From positions 861,110 through 925,109 of the forward strand of contig NZ_CP123991.1 of NCBI RefSeq assembly GCF_029919255.1: 64,000 bases of DNA. The letters run 5' to 3'. Under the pieces are notes generated by a model. The model searched no databases and was not told the origin of the DNA. It saw only the letters and a program-made list of their open reading frames with translations. This document shows, in pieces, positions 1 through 9,141 of the stretch. Numbering within the stretch: the first letter of the stretch is position 1; every line of letters starts with the position of its first letter. Source of the DNA: a cyanobacterium endosymbiont of Epithemia clementina EcSB. GTDB lineage: Bacteria > Cyanobacteriota > Cyanobacteriia > Cyanobacteriales > Microcystaceae. The position numbers and the translations under genes are program-made.

Positions 1-330
1 ATTCAAGTTTTTTTAGAAAAATATTCTTAATAGTTAATAAACAATATTTTTAAAAAATTTAATCATTTATCAATTAAGTTTTACCCTAGTCAAATAACAC
101 GTTTACTGTTATTTATGTTAACTGAAGTTAACTTAAAAGTTAATAATTTACCAAGATCGTTTATATAAACTACGTTTATATACTTAATGCTATCCTATAG
201 AATTTGTATCTCATACAACTAAGTCTTTAAAAATATGGTGTGTTCTAGTATAAAATTCATGAAAGACTTCTATTTTAGTAAAATTAATAAAACTAATTTC
301 TGTAATTTTTTTTGACGAGAAAGAAAAACT

Positions 331-354
331 ATTAAATGAGACATTAAATGAGAC
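331..354. repeat. 12-bp tandem duplication
   Basis: The unit ATTAAATGAGAC occurs twice head to tail. It lies in non-coding DNA and looks like a replication-slippage product; similar short duplications recur elsewhere in the window. Confidence 0.7.
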
Positions 355-432
355 ACTAAATAAATTTTAAATACTAGTAAAACAGAAAAAGACTATTATT
401 CAATAATAATAATAAATTTATTTTACATAAAC

Positions 433-467
433 AAATAAGCTAAACTCTTTTTGAGTTTAGCTTATTT
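433..467. repeat. Perfect 15-bp inverted repeat
   Basis: The arms AAATAAGCTAAACTC and GAGTTTAGCTTATTT flank a five-base T loop. It may be a distal terminator for mgtE, about 250 bp downstream of its stop, but the flanking T tract is poor. Confidence 0.5.
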
Positions 468-723
468 AGAGAACTTGTTATTTTTTACATTTAAAGTTTA
501 TTTGTTTAGCATTTCACTAGTTAATTCTACATCACAAGTTTAGTAGAAATTTAATAAAAAGATGGTGAACTTCATAGTTTTTTTTGTTTCAGTAACAATC
601 CAAGTTTACGACAGACGATATCTTTATCTTAAAGATATATTTAAAATTACTTTTTGATTATTTAAAAACTCTATTTGATAGATTTATTATTAATATTTAA
701 TTCTGTTTATCAGAGATAAAAGC

Positions 724-2112
724 TTAAATACCCAAAAACAGTCGAGCCAAATTGATATAAATAAAAATTCCTAAAATATCAACAATAGTAGTAATAAAAG
801 GAGCAGACATCAAGGCAGGATCTAAACCAAAAGATTTAAAAATATAGGGAAATGCTGCCCCAGTTGTTGCCGCAATTATACTAATTACTAGTAAACTTAT
901 TCCTACCGTTAAGCCCACTTCTTGATGTCCCAAAAATAAGAAAATACCAATAATAACTAATGATCCTAAAATAATTCCCAATAATCCACCACTAACTAAT
1001 TCACGAATAATAACACTAACAGGTTTTTTATCCCTTAAAGCTTCTGTACTCAATCCCCGAATAACAACAGTCGAAGATTGTGCTCCTACATTTCCTCCTG
1101 CGCCAATTAGTAAAGGTGTAAAAAAAGCTAGGGCAACAGCTTCATCTAATACCGCTTCATACTGACTCAGAATAATTACTGTTACTGAGTTGGTTATTAA
1201 CAATAATAACAGCCAAGGAATCCTTTTTTTTACCACTTCAAACAGACCGACTTGGAAGTAGTTATCTCCTTGAGATTCTACCGCTACCATTTTATAAAAA
1301 TCCTCTGTAACTTCTTCTTGAATTATATCAATAACATCATCAACAGTAATAACTCCTAAAAGATTTTCATCTTTATCCACAATGGGTAAAGCTAATAAAT
1401 CATAACGTTGAATAAGTCTAGCAACTTCTTCTTGATCAGTATTAGTATAAGTATAAATTACATCCTGTGTCATAATTTCCCCCAAAGTTTGATCCGGTTC
1501 AGCAATAATTAAATCTTTAAGGGATAAAATACCAATGAGACGTTTATTAATATCCGTCACATAAATATAATAATTAACTTCTGATTTATGAGCTAATGTT
1601 CTTAGTTTTTCTTGTGCTTTGGTTGCAGTTAAATGTTCTTTAAGGGCAATATATTCAGGGGTCATAAGTCGCCCTGCATTGTCGCTTTGGTAGCCTAATA
1701 GAAGAGCAGTGACCTCTCGTTCTTTTGGAGCAATTTGGGCAATTAACCTTCGAACTAATTTAGGGGGTAATTCATCAAATAATTTAGCCCGATCATCCGG
1801 GGACATATCATTAACAATAGCGATGGCTTCTTGATCATGAAATTCTTTAATTAATGATTGTTGTACTATCGGATCAAGATATTCATAAACATCTATTGCT
1901 TCTGATTTTGTCAGAAGACGAAAAGCTATTATCTGTAAGGTTTTTGGCAAGTCTTCAATTGCTTCAGCAATATCCACAGGTTGAACAGGAACAAGCAAAG
2001 TTTTAACCCCTTCATAGTTTTTCTGCTCCAGTAAAAGTTGAAGTTGGATACGAACTAATTCTCTAAGTTTATTAGGAGAACCAATAGGAGTGGTCGTATC
2101 AGCATTCATCAT
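724..2112 (-). CDS. mgtE: MgtE-type magnesium transporter
   Basis: Predicted Mg2+ channel/transporter of the inner membrane, 462 aa, the usual family length. The order is an N-terminal helical domain (about 1-150), two CBS domains (about 150-280), then a five-helix membrane domain (about 300-460). The first membrane helices carry the family signature GGNVGAQSSTVVIRGL, which lines the ion path. In the family the CBS and N domains close the pore when cytosolic Mg2+ is high. The start is supported by AAGGAG eight bases upstream of the first of two adjacent ATG codons. It is divergent from ilvN. No Mg2+-sensing leader is evident upstream. The frame is intact, with no missing signature residue seen. 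Confidence 0.95.
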   Translation of the reverse strand: MMNADTTTPIGSPNKLRELVRIQLQLLLEQKNYEGVKTLLVPVQPVDIAEAIEDLPKTLQIIAFRLLTKSEAIDVYEYLDPIVQQSLIKEFHDQEAIAIVNDMSPDDRAKLFDELPPKLVRRLIAQIAPKEREVTALLLGYQSDNAGRLMTPEYIALKEHLTATKAQEKLRTLAHKSEVNYYIYVTDINKRLIGILSLKDLIIAEPDQTLGEIMTQDVIYTYTNTDQEEVARLIQRYDLLALPIVDKDENLLGVITVDDVIDIIQEEVTEDFYKMVAVESQGDNYFQVGLFEVVKKRIPWLLLLLITNSVTVIILSQYEAVLDEAVALAFFTPLLIGAGGNVGAQSSTVVIRGLSTEALRDKKPVSVIIRELVSGGLLGIILGSLVIIGIFLFLGHQEVGLTVGISLLVISIIAATTGAAFPYIFKSFGLDPALMSAPFITTIVDILGIFIYINLARLFLGI

Positions 2113-2499
2113 TATTAATACTCCTTTATCTATAGATTTAGACTATACTCAGTTTAAAGGCAAAACAGCTTATTTCTGAAAATTATTTAAGCTCTGATTA
2201 TCAAGTTCGAGTATTTTGTTTCCATCCTTTTAAAAAAATCTTGATTTTTTCTTTTCACAATAAATTTTCGTGACTAATCTTTGTGATTAACTATTTGATT
2301 TTTGAGAATTTATTAACAAAACAATAAAACTCTCAGATAAAAATAGGAAAAATATTTTATATATTACGAATATCCTTGATTATGGTAATATAATAGGCTA
2401 AGGAAAAACTGATCATGTCATAGTAAGGTGTAGCATACAACCTTGATAAAAGTGGTTAGTCAGTCCGAACTTTTTAGCAGATTTAGTAATGAATTAAGC
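2113..2499. other. Divergent promoter region mgtE/ilvN
   Basis: A gene-free spacer between two divergent genes, so it should hold promoters for both. A TATAAT box at 2389-2394 faces ilvN, but no -35 element with good spacing is clear. A TTG codon at 2443 is in frame with ilvN but lies upstream of the conserved part of the protein, so I treat it as leader. Confidence 0.4.
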
Positions 2500-3030
2500 A
2501 TGAAACATACCCTATCTGTTTTAGTTGAAGACGAAGCCGGGGTTTTGACTCGAATTGCAGGCTTATTTGCCCGTCGTGGCTTTAATATTGAAAGTTTAGC
2601 TGTCGGTCCTACTGAGACAGTGGGAGTCTCCCGTATAACTATGGTTGTCCCTGGAGATAATGACAGTATTGAGCAGTTGACTAAACAACTGTACAAGCTA
2701 ATTAACGTTCTTAAAGTTAATGATATTACTCAGACTCCCTGTGTAGAACGGGAACTTATACTCGTCAAAGTTAATGTATCAGCTGCTAATCGTGCCGAAG
2801 TGATTGAACTAGCCCAGGTGTTTCGAGCTAGAATTGTCGATATTTCTGAAGAGACAGTTACCATAGAAGTAGTCGGTGACCCTGGTAAAATAGTGGCCAT
2901 TATCCAAATGTTAAATAAATTTGGGCTTAAAGAAATAGCACGAACTGGAAAAATTGCCCTGGTACGAGAATCTGGTGTTAACACAGAATATCTAAAATCC
3001 CTCGAGGCAAAACTTCAAAGTTTTTCTTGA
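2500..3030 (+). CDS. ilvN: Acetolactate synthase small (regulatory) subunit
   Basis: Regulatory subunit of acetohydroxyacid synthase, first shared step of valine, leucine and isoleucine synthesis; it binds the catalytic subunit IlvB and confers valine feedback. The product is 176 aa from ATG 2500, the normal length. Residues from about 3 on form an ACT domain, with the hallmark [18 protein letters not shown] near 23-40; the C-terminal domain follows. I chose ATG 2500 because homologues start at [14 protein letters not shown]; an in-frame TTG at 2443 would add 19 residues with no family counterpart. Its last 16 bases overlap the convergent small gene at 3015-3230. No ilvB is in this window. 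Confidence 0.93.
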   Translation: MKHTLSVLVEDEAGVLTRIAGLFARRGFNIESLAVGPTETVGVSRITMVVPGDNDSIEQLTKQLYKLINVLKVNDITQTPCVERELILVKVNVSAANRAEVIELAQVFRARIVDISEETVTIEVVGDPGKIVAIIQMLNKFGLKEIARTGKIALVRESGVNTEYLKSLEAKLQSFS

Positions 3031-3230
3031 TAAATTGATTGGAGTAGGTTTTCCAATTGTTCCTCCCGACAAAGTTCAATCAGCTCATAGAAAACCTCCA
3101 ATAATTTTGCGCAACTATCCCCATGCATGGGACTTAACCCCCAAATATCGTTGATCCAATCTTGTGGATGAGTATCCTCAAAAATTAGGCGTTCTAGAAG
3201 TTGTTTTGCTTCGGTTTTGGAAATGGTCAT
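3015..3230 (-). CDS. Small conserved cyanobacterial protein of unknown function
   Basis: A 71-aa acidic soluble protein with no signal peptide or membrane segment. It has balanced codon use, a typical bacterial composition (motif [18 protein letters not shown] near the middle) and no stop interruption, unlike the eroded DNA nearby. I believe similar small proteins occur in other unicellular cyanobacteria, but I cannot name the family. It runs convergently into ilvN and overlaps its 3' end by 16 bases. A chance frame is possible but less likely given composition. Confidence 0.6.
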   Translation of the reverse strand: MTISKTEAKQLLERLIFEDTHPQDWINDIWGLSPMHGDSCAKLLEVFYELIELCREEQLENLLQSIYQEKL

Positions 3231-3583
3231 TTTCGTTAAAAATCACTTAATTATTGTCATCATCATGGACCAAAAAGTAGAGAGTGCAAGCCTCAGTTTT
3301 TAACCATGGTAACAAGCTTAACAGGCAATTTATTGCAGCTCTACAAAATCCATACTAGTTTATTTTGACGCCAACAAAATCAGCACTAAATGATAGAAAG
3401 ACTCAATTTATCTAAAATAAATACTTACAGTTAAATGCTTACAGTCAAAGAATATTCTAAATAGAGCCTTGGGTACAATGGGCTGAATTGGACTAACTCT
3501 TAGGTACGAACGTCAAGTACGAACGTTTGTAGAGACCGGTCTACTGCTATTGATGACTTGCCGAAATGATAGCAAAATAGGTC
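3231..3583. other. Gene-free spacer with 13-bp offset repeat
   Basis: No gene is recognised. GTACGAACGT occurs at 3504 and again at 3517, a 13-bp offset duplication. The stretch is less AT-rich than the deserts, so a short RNA or a gene remnant is possible, but I see no positive evidence for either. Confidence 0.4.
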
Positions 3584-3622
3584 TTTGAAAAAAGAACTCC
3601 ACGAATATAATTCGTGGGGAGT
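3584..3622 (-). terminator. Intrinsic terminator of DUF2237 gene
   Basis: Just after the stop codon at 3624, the minus strand can pair ATTCGTGG with CCACGAAT (extended by a bulged outer pairing) and is followed by TTCTTTTTT. This is a standard Rho-independent terminator. Confidence 0.75.
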
Positions 3623-3623
3623 A

Positions 3624-3989
3624 TTAATTCAACTCATATTGTTTTAGGTCTCTAAAAGAAATTATTTCTAATGCTCTAACATGGGTCGCTTCTAGGATAA
3701 TTCGGGGAGCAACTCCGACTTCTAAGGCTTCTTGCCAGCGTGACGCACATAAACACCAGCGATCACCTGGTTTTAACCCAGGGAAATTGTACTGAGGAAT
3801 AGGAGTGCTAAGATCATTACCCCGAGATTTAGTGAACCCAAGAAATGCCGAACTCATTTGGGCACAGACGACATGAACCCCATAGTCTTGGACCCCTGTA
3901 CGACAATAGCCATCTCGATAATATCCCGTCATTGGGGAAGTGCAACATGCGATCAATTTAGTCCCCAGGACGTTTCTAGGTTCTGTCAT
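3624..3989 (-). CDS. DUF2237 family protein
   Basis: A 121-aa soluble protein of unknown biochemical role, recognised from the dense DUF2237 signature: a CC pair, TGYYRDGYCRTG, HVVCAQMSSAFLGF, GNDLSTP and FPGLKPGDRWCLCASRW in order over nearly the whole length. The many cysteines suggest metal or redox binding, but that is a guess. I place the start at ATG 3989 (MTEPRNVLG); the frame stays open a further 14 codons, but those residues are not family-like. It is followed by a clear terminator. It stands alone beside a 2.4 kb gene desert. Confidence 0.88.
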   Translation of the reverse strand: MTEPRNVLGTKLIACCTSPMTGYYRDGYCRTGVQDYGVHVVCAQMSSAFLGFTKSRGNDLSTPIPQYNFPGLKPGDRWCLCASRWQEALEVGVAPRIILEATHVRALEIISFRDLKQYELN

Positions 3990-4285
3990 TTTTATAATTT
4001 TATTCAGAGAACTACTTCTGATAACGATCATATCATATCAGTATTAGTATCAGAAAATATGGATTGAACTTAATTCAAACATGTTTCAATCAATTCATTA
4101 TCAGTTATTAATAAATATATTTTTATTGGTAGAGATTAGAAAAACTATGAACTCTTCGTGCTGAAACTGAAAAATAAGTAACATCACTAGTTCATCAGCA
4201 AAAGATTCTTGTTTTATACGAATTTTATCTTTTACTATTTCTAATAGCAGTTTTTAAAAAGATGGTTAAATTCTCATTTTCTTTT

Positions 4286-4323
4286 GAGCTATTGAGTTTA
4301 ATAGCGATTAAATTCAATAGCTC
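4286..4323. repeat. 17-bp inverted repeat with one G-U pair
   Basis: Arms of 17 bp starting GAGCTATTGA and ending TCAATAGCTC pair across a four-base loop with one wobble. It is terminator-like in shape but no intact gene is adjacent, so it may be the surviving terminator of a lost gene. Confidence 0.55.
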
Positions 4324-5635
4324 AATAAAAAGCAATCATAAAAAACTGAGCTCTTCTTAGAATATCTACTGTTGTGGAAGACATAGTCAGGCAACATTAT
4401 GAGCTAAAATTATCGGATTTGGTGTGGTTAAATTTATACTACCATTGGTTATTTGATTGATGAATTTCTGCAATCGAAAACAAATTAATGTACCGATAAC
4501 CATGAAAAAATCGTGAAATTGCTAAATTTTTGAAGAGATTGAGTTAGTTAGTCAAGTTAAAGCTCTTCTATTTTCATATTGAGTAGACTAATAATATAGG
4601 TTCTCCAAATTTTTAATAAATATTTCTAGATATTGTTGAACAATCAAACTACTATAAACTGGCTAATCTTGATTGACTTTATAAGTTGATTTTAGGTTTT
4701 TATGAGTGAATAGTTTTTAAAAATTTTTAATCATTACTTAATTTATAATTATGGTTACATCCAGGAAATTGCAAAGAAAGCGATTTAGAAAAAATACATT
4801 TACTCTAGAAAAATCTTTATATATTAGCAATTCTAATTTAGAAGAACATTTTGTTAATGGTTAGTCTTTCAAATGCTAAATTAAATGTAGAAGACTAGTA
4901 TTATTTTACCAAATAAGATTGGATTGATTTTTTTGCCTATCACACAAATAAAGATAATTTAATTAAATTAAAAGAAATGAATATAGATACTCATTCTATA
5001 GAATATCTCCACTCTAATAGTAGACAAAATCTATTTTAAGAATAAAGAATAAAAAATAATTAATAATTTATATTATGATATCGTCTACCGCCTCTTAAAT
5101 TTGTTAAATTGTAATGTTTAAGCTAAAAAAGCTTGTCTAGACTAGCCATAACACAATTTTAATAAACAAAAGCTAAAATCTTGTTTTGTAGGGTCTTCAA
5201 AATTGTGAAAATAAAGTTTTTGTAGTTATACAATACAGTAAAAATAATAATTTTGGACTTTACTAGCTGCCAATTTATCATCCCTAGTCTAGAAGGGGAC
5301 TAAAAACTAATAACCATATATTAAGAGTCATTACAACTTAGAGAGAAAACTAATTTTAAATTTGTAGACATCTTGTCTTATTCTCTGTAGGGTACAGTAA
5401 AAGCAATTAGTCAGATCAATAATAGACTGAAAAATAATCAATTTTAAAAACAGAGTTAAACAAAATTTATTTAGCAGAAGCTGGTTAGTCAATAAAATTT
5501 AAAAACTTATATAAAACTTATTTTTTTACTGGTTACTTATAGTTCAAAATTCTGAAATAAATGCTCCTCTAGCCTAGAACTTATTATTAGTGATATAAAA
5601 TTTAATTTCAAATTACTAATAATAAAAATTTTTAA

Positions 5636-5672
5636 ACCCAGTATTTTTTGACTTATACAAAAAATACTGGGT
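5636..5672. repeat. Perfect 14-bp inverted repeat
   Basis: ACCCAGTATTTTTT and AAAAAATACTGGGT flank a nine-base loop. The stem itself contains T and A runs next to the loop. Probably a bidirectional terminator left from genes that have decayed on both sides. Confidence 0.55.
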
Positions 5673-6400
5673 AATTATTTCTATCAGTTTGATGTACGTC
5701 GCTAAAATAGAACCTAAGTTTTTTATGTCGTTTAAAAACTTATGACTGTATTCACTGATAACTTCTTACTTTTATAAGTTATCCATGAGCTCACCTAATT
5801 AAATTATTATATTACACATCACTAATTTAGAATATTTACTTTCTTTACAAACAAAAAAATGTTATTGTTAATAACTATTATTTATTATGATATTAATCAT
5901 CATAAATAATAGCCAGTGTGTTGATAAAATGTTTACTACTGCCTTAAGCTTTACGTTATTCCTTGTTATAGACAGAATTAGATAATATATAAAAATAATT
6001 ATACATAACGATAACTATTTTTTTAAAAATAGCTAAGAATAACCTCAATATATTCAAGTAATTAATACCAAAAATTAATAAGGTAAATTTTAAAAAATCT
6101 ATTTTTTGATAGATTCTTTTGATAGATAAATACCTTTGAAATAATCTTAAACGAATTTGAGTAAATCTACAAGAGGTGTTAAAAAATAAAAGAAGTTAAG
6201 TTTTAATTAGGTTTAACTCTCAACTTAGATAACAAGACTTATTAGATAATAGACAACAGTAAATAGTTAACCAATAATTCAAAGTAGGATTTAATGGTCA
6301 TTGCCTCATCAGCTGACAACTAATGTCAAGTTACAAAATATGGCAGATATTGTTAAATTAAAGAGTAGACATAATCAATCACTCATAGGAGACAAGTATT

Positions 6401-6901
6401 ATGGCTTGGCGCGGGTCTATAGAGATTAAAGATCGCATTTTTGGAACTTTGGTTTATTGTTTCGCTATTTTCGATGCAATATTTTTTAGTACCTTTTTAG
6501 TTAACCAATTTCCTGTTTTTAGCTTTTTTTTACTACCAGGGTTTCCCATTGCAGTTGTTTACAGATTTTCCGTTCAATTGTTTGGGATGTTTGGTAGTTT
6601 TCTGGTTTTTATGATCCTCTTTTTGGGAATAGTTCGTAATGATAGGATCAGCCACTTTGTCCGCTACAACACTATGCAAACTATTCTGATTGGAATTCTA
6701 CTATCGCTGATTCAACTAGTTATGCAATGGGTTCTTGTCCCTGCTTTGGGCAATAGTAGCCTACTCATAGAAACTCTGTATAACGTTGTGTTCCTAGGTT
6801 CCATTGCAGCTTCCTACTATTCAATGATTCAATCAGTTTTGGGGCGTTACGCTGAAATTCCTACGATTTCTGAGGCGGCATATTCTCAAGTTCGTTACTA
6901 G
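6401..6901 (+). CDS. Tic20-family integral membrane protein
   Basis: A 166-aa polytopic protein, homologous by pattern to the cyanobacterial/plastid Tic20 (ycf60) family. Four hydrophobic segments lie near residues 14-32, 55-76, 92-113 and 125-147. The family-like stretch RNDRISHFVRYNTMQTILIG sits between segments 2 and 3. In plastids Tic20 forms part of the inner-envelope protein import channel; the role of the bacterial homologue is not established. The ATG at 6401 is preceded by AGGAG (6387-6391). The 3' end overlaps the convergent FAH gene by 41 bases. Frame intact. Confidence 0.85.
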   Translation: MAWRGSIEIKDRIFGTLVYCFAIFDAIFFSTFLVNQFPVFSFFLLPGFPIAVVYRFSVQLFGMFGSFLVFMILFLGIVRNDRISHFVRYNTMQTILIGILLSLIQLVMQWVLVPALGNSSLLIETLYNVVFLGSIAASYYSMIQSVLGRYAEIPTISEAAYSQVRY

Positions 6902-7688
6902 AGGTTTGAGGCACAAAAGCAGGCATTACAGGATTTTCCAAACTACCAATTCCTTCAATTTCAACCCTAATCTTATCTCCTACTTTAACTGGACCTACCC
7001 CTTCTGGTGTTCCTGTGAAAACTACGTCTCCTGGCATTAAAGTCATAATATGGGAGATATAAGAAACTACAGCTTGCGGTGAAAAAACCATCTCATGAAT
7101 TAACGCTGATTGTCGAGGCTCAGGCTCATCATTGACAAAAGTCTGTATTTTAGCTCCTGCACTTAATTCTCGCACAATCCAAGGACCGAGAGGACAGAAG
7201 CTATCAAACCCTTTAGCCCTTGTCCATTGATCATCTTTTCTTTGTAGATCGCGAGCAGTAACATCATTGGCAATGGTATATCCCCAGATTTTGGTACGAG
7301 CTTGTTGAGGTGAACAATTTTTGGTAATCTCGCCCATCACTAGAGCTAATTCCCCCTCATAATCAACCCGTTGGGATTGAGGAGGATAGTAGATCGGCTG
7401 ACTATCAGGAGTTAGGGTTGAAGGGGGCTTAAGAAATAATAAAGGTTCTTGGGGAACCATATTACCAAGTTCAGCAGTATGGGCACGGTAATTCCTCCCC
7501 ACTGCTATGATTTTAGAAGGAAAACAAGGGGCTAACAAATGATAATTATCAGCTCCTAGAATAATGTCAGTCAGTTGTCCCCCTTGCCAGGGAGCAGCAT
7601 TTAACACTGTCACCGTGCGGTTGGGGTTAAGGGAGCCGTAGTAGATTTTTCCTTGAGCAGTTTTGACTCTAACGTAGCGTTGCGCCAT
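6861..7688 (-). CDS. Fumarylacetoacetate hydrolase family protein
   Basis: A 275-aa cytosolic protein of the FAH superfamily, members of which hydrolyse or isomerise 2-oxo-alkanoates (acylpyruvases, HHDD isomerases). The N-terminal 60 residues form the small lead-in domain; the catalytic domain follows with KIIAVGRNYRAH, VDYEGELALVMG (metal-binding Glu pair), NDVTARDLQ and FTGTPEGVGPV. All metal-site motifs are present. The true substrate is unknown; in cyanobacteria this gene is usually annotated only at family level. It is divergent from rpsF and its 3' end overlaps the tic20-like gene. Start ATG 7688 (MAQRYVRVKT) matches the conserved beginning. Confidence 0.9.
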   Translation of the reverse strand: MAQRYVRVKTAQGKIYYGSLNPNRTVTVLNAAPWQGGQLTDIILGADNYHLLAPCFPSKIIAVGRNYRAHTAELGNMVPQEPLLFLKPPSTLTPDSQPIYYPPQSQRVDYEGELALVMGEITKNCSPQQARTKIWGYTIANDVTARDLQRKDDQWTRAKGFDSFCPLGPWIVRELSAGAKIQTFVNDEPEPRQSALIHEMVFSPQAVVSYISHIMTLMPGDVVFTGTPEGVGPVKVGDKIRVEIEGIGSLENPVMPAFVPQTSSNELENMPPQKS

Positions 7689-7858
7689 AGCAGTATACGG
7701 TCAGTTAAATAGATTTTAAGTCGATAGGGTAACAGATATACTAGCGTTAAATTTTCTAATCGTAGTATGATCTCATCTGGATCTGTTTAAAAGACTTCCC
7801 TTGCTTCTCAAGCTTAAAGCTGTAGAGGAGCCAATTTGTCCACAAGGAGACTACCGTT

Positions 7859-8215
7859 ATGAATGAAAGTTACGAAATGTTATACATTCTGCGCCCCAGT
7901 TTATCAGAAGAACAGGTGCAGCAAGAAGTGAGTAAATATGAAGATTTTCTAAAAGAGTACAATGTAATCGATCTTCAAACTAAAATTTGGGGTAAACGGC
8001 GGCTAGCTTATCCAATTCAACGGTACTTTGACGGAATTTATGTTCAAATGAACTACCAGGGTGAAGGGACTCAAGTAGCTCCCTTAGAACGAGCACTGCG
8101 CTTAAGTGACGAAGTAATTCGCTATTTAACTATTAAAGTCAAGAAAGCTGCTTCAAAAGAGCTAGATGCCGACATTGGAGTCCAAGAAGAAGTAGAACAA
8201 GCTGTTGACAGTTAA
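7859..8215 (+). CDS. rpsF: 30S ribosomal protein S6
   Basis: Small-subunit ribosomal protein that pairs with S18 on 16S rRNA. The product is 118 aa, with the S6 ferredoxin-like fold signatures [16 protein letters not shown] at 5-20, the [19 protein letters not shown] block in the middle and [18 protein letters not shown] near 80-97. A short acidic tail (EEVEQAVDS) ends the protein. AAGGAG lies nine bases before ATG 7859. No rpsR or rplI follows, which is normal for cyanobacteria. Confidence 0.97.
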   Translation: MNESYEMLYILRPSLSEEQVQQEVSKYEDFLKEYNVIDLQTKIWGKRRLAYPIQRYFDGIYVQMNYQGEGTQVAPLERALRLSDEVIRYLTIKVKKAASKELDADIGVQEEVEQAVDS

Positions 8216-8357
8216 AAGCTAAAGGGGTAATTGACGAGACAAAACCCGTAGATAGGGGTCAGGGGTAATCTGTCCCAAATTTGTGATTGATCCTCTGCCC
8301 CAATACCATTTCAATATTTCAACAAGCAGTGTCCATCTCAAAAACCTTGTGTTAAAA

Positions 8358-8386
8358 TTGACACACCTATAAAATTTGTTTATAAA
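8358..8386 (+). promoter_or_regulatory. Consensus sigma-70 promoter upstream of smORF-aroQ
   Basis: TTGACA at 8358-8363 and TATAAA at 8381-8386 are separated by exactly 17 bases. Transcription would start near 8393, giving a leader of about 130 bases before the 45-residue small gene at 8523. The leader holds a possible small hairpin (AGAAC...GTTCT, about 8410-8430). The rest of the 307-base gap after rpsF shows no gene. Confidence 0.7.
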
Positions 8387-8522
8387 CTGGTTTGTTGTTG
8401 TAAGTACTTAGAACAACTCGCGCAGTTCTTGAGGTGAGTCTGTCTTGAATTGATTCTGTTGCCTATTTGACAAACCTCACAGAAAACCGCTTAAACATAT
8501 TCATCAGGAGCTGTCTGTACTA

Positions 8523-8660
8523 ATGGACTATTTGGAGAAAGTTCTGGAAAAGCTCAAAGAATGGGCACAAAAGTTAATTGAGACGTTACTCGGTCCGCAC
8601 GCTGAGCCTGAACCTGAGCTGCTCCCTGTCCCTGTCAACGATCCACAGCACCGCCGCTAG
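8523..8660 (+). CDS. Small conserved protein (45 aa) upstream of aroQ
   Basis: A short gene reading [20 protein letters not shown] at its start, then an abrupt acidic/proline tail with [14 protein letters not shown] and ending in HRR. The first 24 residues form a clear amphipathic helix with leucines every three to four positions, suggesting a peripheral membrane or protein-binding helix. AGGAG (8506-8510) lies 12 bases upstream, and a consensus promoter sits 137 bases before the ATG. From memory, very similar 40-50 aa proteins occur before aroQ in related unicellular cyanobacteria; a database check would confirm that. Function unknown. It ends 16 bases before the aroQ start I chose, so the two are probably cotranscribed. 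Confidence 0.72.
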   Translation: MDYLEKVLEKLKEWAQKLIETLLGPHAEPEPELLPVPVNDPQHRR

Positions 8661-8676
8661 GCACAGTTGGTCTGAA

Positions 8677-9141
8677 GTGTGTTCTGAAACTTTTAGGCGA
8701 CTTAATATTCTGGTTCTTCACGGTCCTAACCTAAATCTGTTAGGGAAAAGGGAACCACTTGTTTACGGCTCTGTTACTTTAGATAGTATAAACTGCCTTC
8801 TAAAAGAGGAGGCAGACGGTCTTGGCTTTAGTCTGGAATGTATGCAATCCAACCACGAAGGAGTTTTGGTGGATGCTATTCATGATGCTTCGGATAAATA
8901 CCAAGGGATCATCATTAATGCCGGAGCCTACACCCACACTAGCATTGCAATTAGGGATGCTTTATCTGCAGTGAAAGTCCCCACTGTTGAGGTTCACATG
9001 AGTAATATTTATAAACGGGAAGATTTTCGCCATCATTCTTATATTGCTGCTGTTGTTATCGGACAAATTAGTGGTTTTGGTGTGCATAGTTATAAACTAG
9101 GGTTATACGCTTTGGTCAATATTCTAAGAAGTGAGAAGTGA
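8677..9141 (+). CDS. aroQ: 3-dehydroquinate dehydratase, type II
   Basis: Catalyses dehydration of 3-dehydroquinate to 3-dehydroshikimate, third step of the shikimate pathway; cytosolic dodecamer in the family. Signatures: [19 protein letters not shown] (the Tyr is the catalytic base), [30 protein letters not shown] and [17 protein letters not shown] (His and Arg of the active site). The product is 154 aa from GTG 8677. The start is uncertain: there is no ATG before the conserved core, where homologues usually begin, and the frame stays open back to TTG 8578 inside the upstream small gene. GTG 8677 avoids that overlap and gives the usual length. Confidence 0.9.
   Translation: MCSETFRRLNILVLHGPNLNLLGKREPLVYGSVTLDSINCLLKEEADGLGFSLECMQSNHEGVLVDAIHDASDKYQGIIINAGAYTHTSIAIRDALSAVKVPTVEVHMSNIYKREDFRHHSYIAAVVIGQISGFGVHSYKLGLYALVNILRSEK

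Larger units (their letters stand above)
1..723. other. AT-rich gene-free stretch
   Basis: No reading frame with recognisable protein similarity is visible on either strand. The stretch holds a short tandem duplication (331-354) and a 15-bp perfect hairpin (433-467). It lies downstream of mgtE and looks like old, fully eroded DNA. Confidence 0.6.
4032..6400. other. 2.4 kb AT-rich gene desert
   Basis: No intact gene is present. Around 4740-5040 the plus strand holds short protein-like segments broken by stops and frame changes, e.g. a segment containing DWIDFFAYHTNKDNL, which suggests an old dead gene I cannot name. Two long hairpins (4286-4323 and 5636-5672) lie within it. The remainder shows only AT-rich drift. 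Confidence 0.6.

Noticed and set aside
2443-2499. TTG 2443 as the ilvN start
   Set aside because: It adds 19 residues absent from the family; ATG 2500 gives the conserved [14 protein letters not shown] start.
3470-3600. Possible small regulatory RNA before the DUF2237 terminator
   Set aside because: Only a less AT-rich composition and a 10-bp repeat support it; the hairpin at its end belongs to the opposite-strand gene.
3858-4067. 69-codon plus-strand frame opposite DUF2237
   Set aside because: Antisense shadow of a clearly conserved gene.
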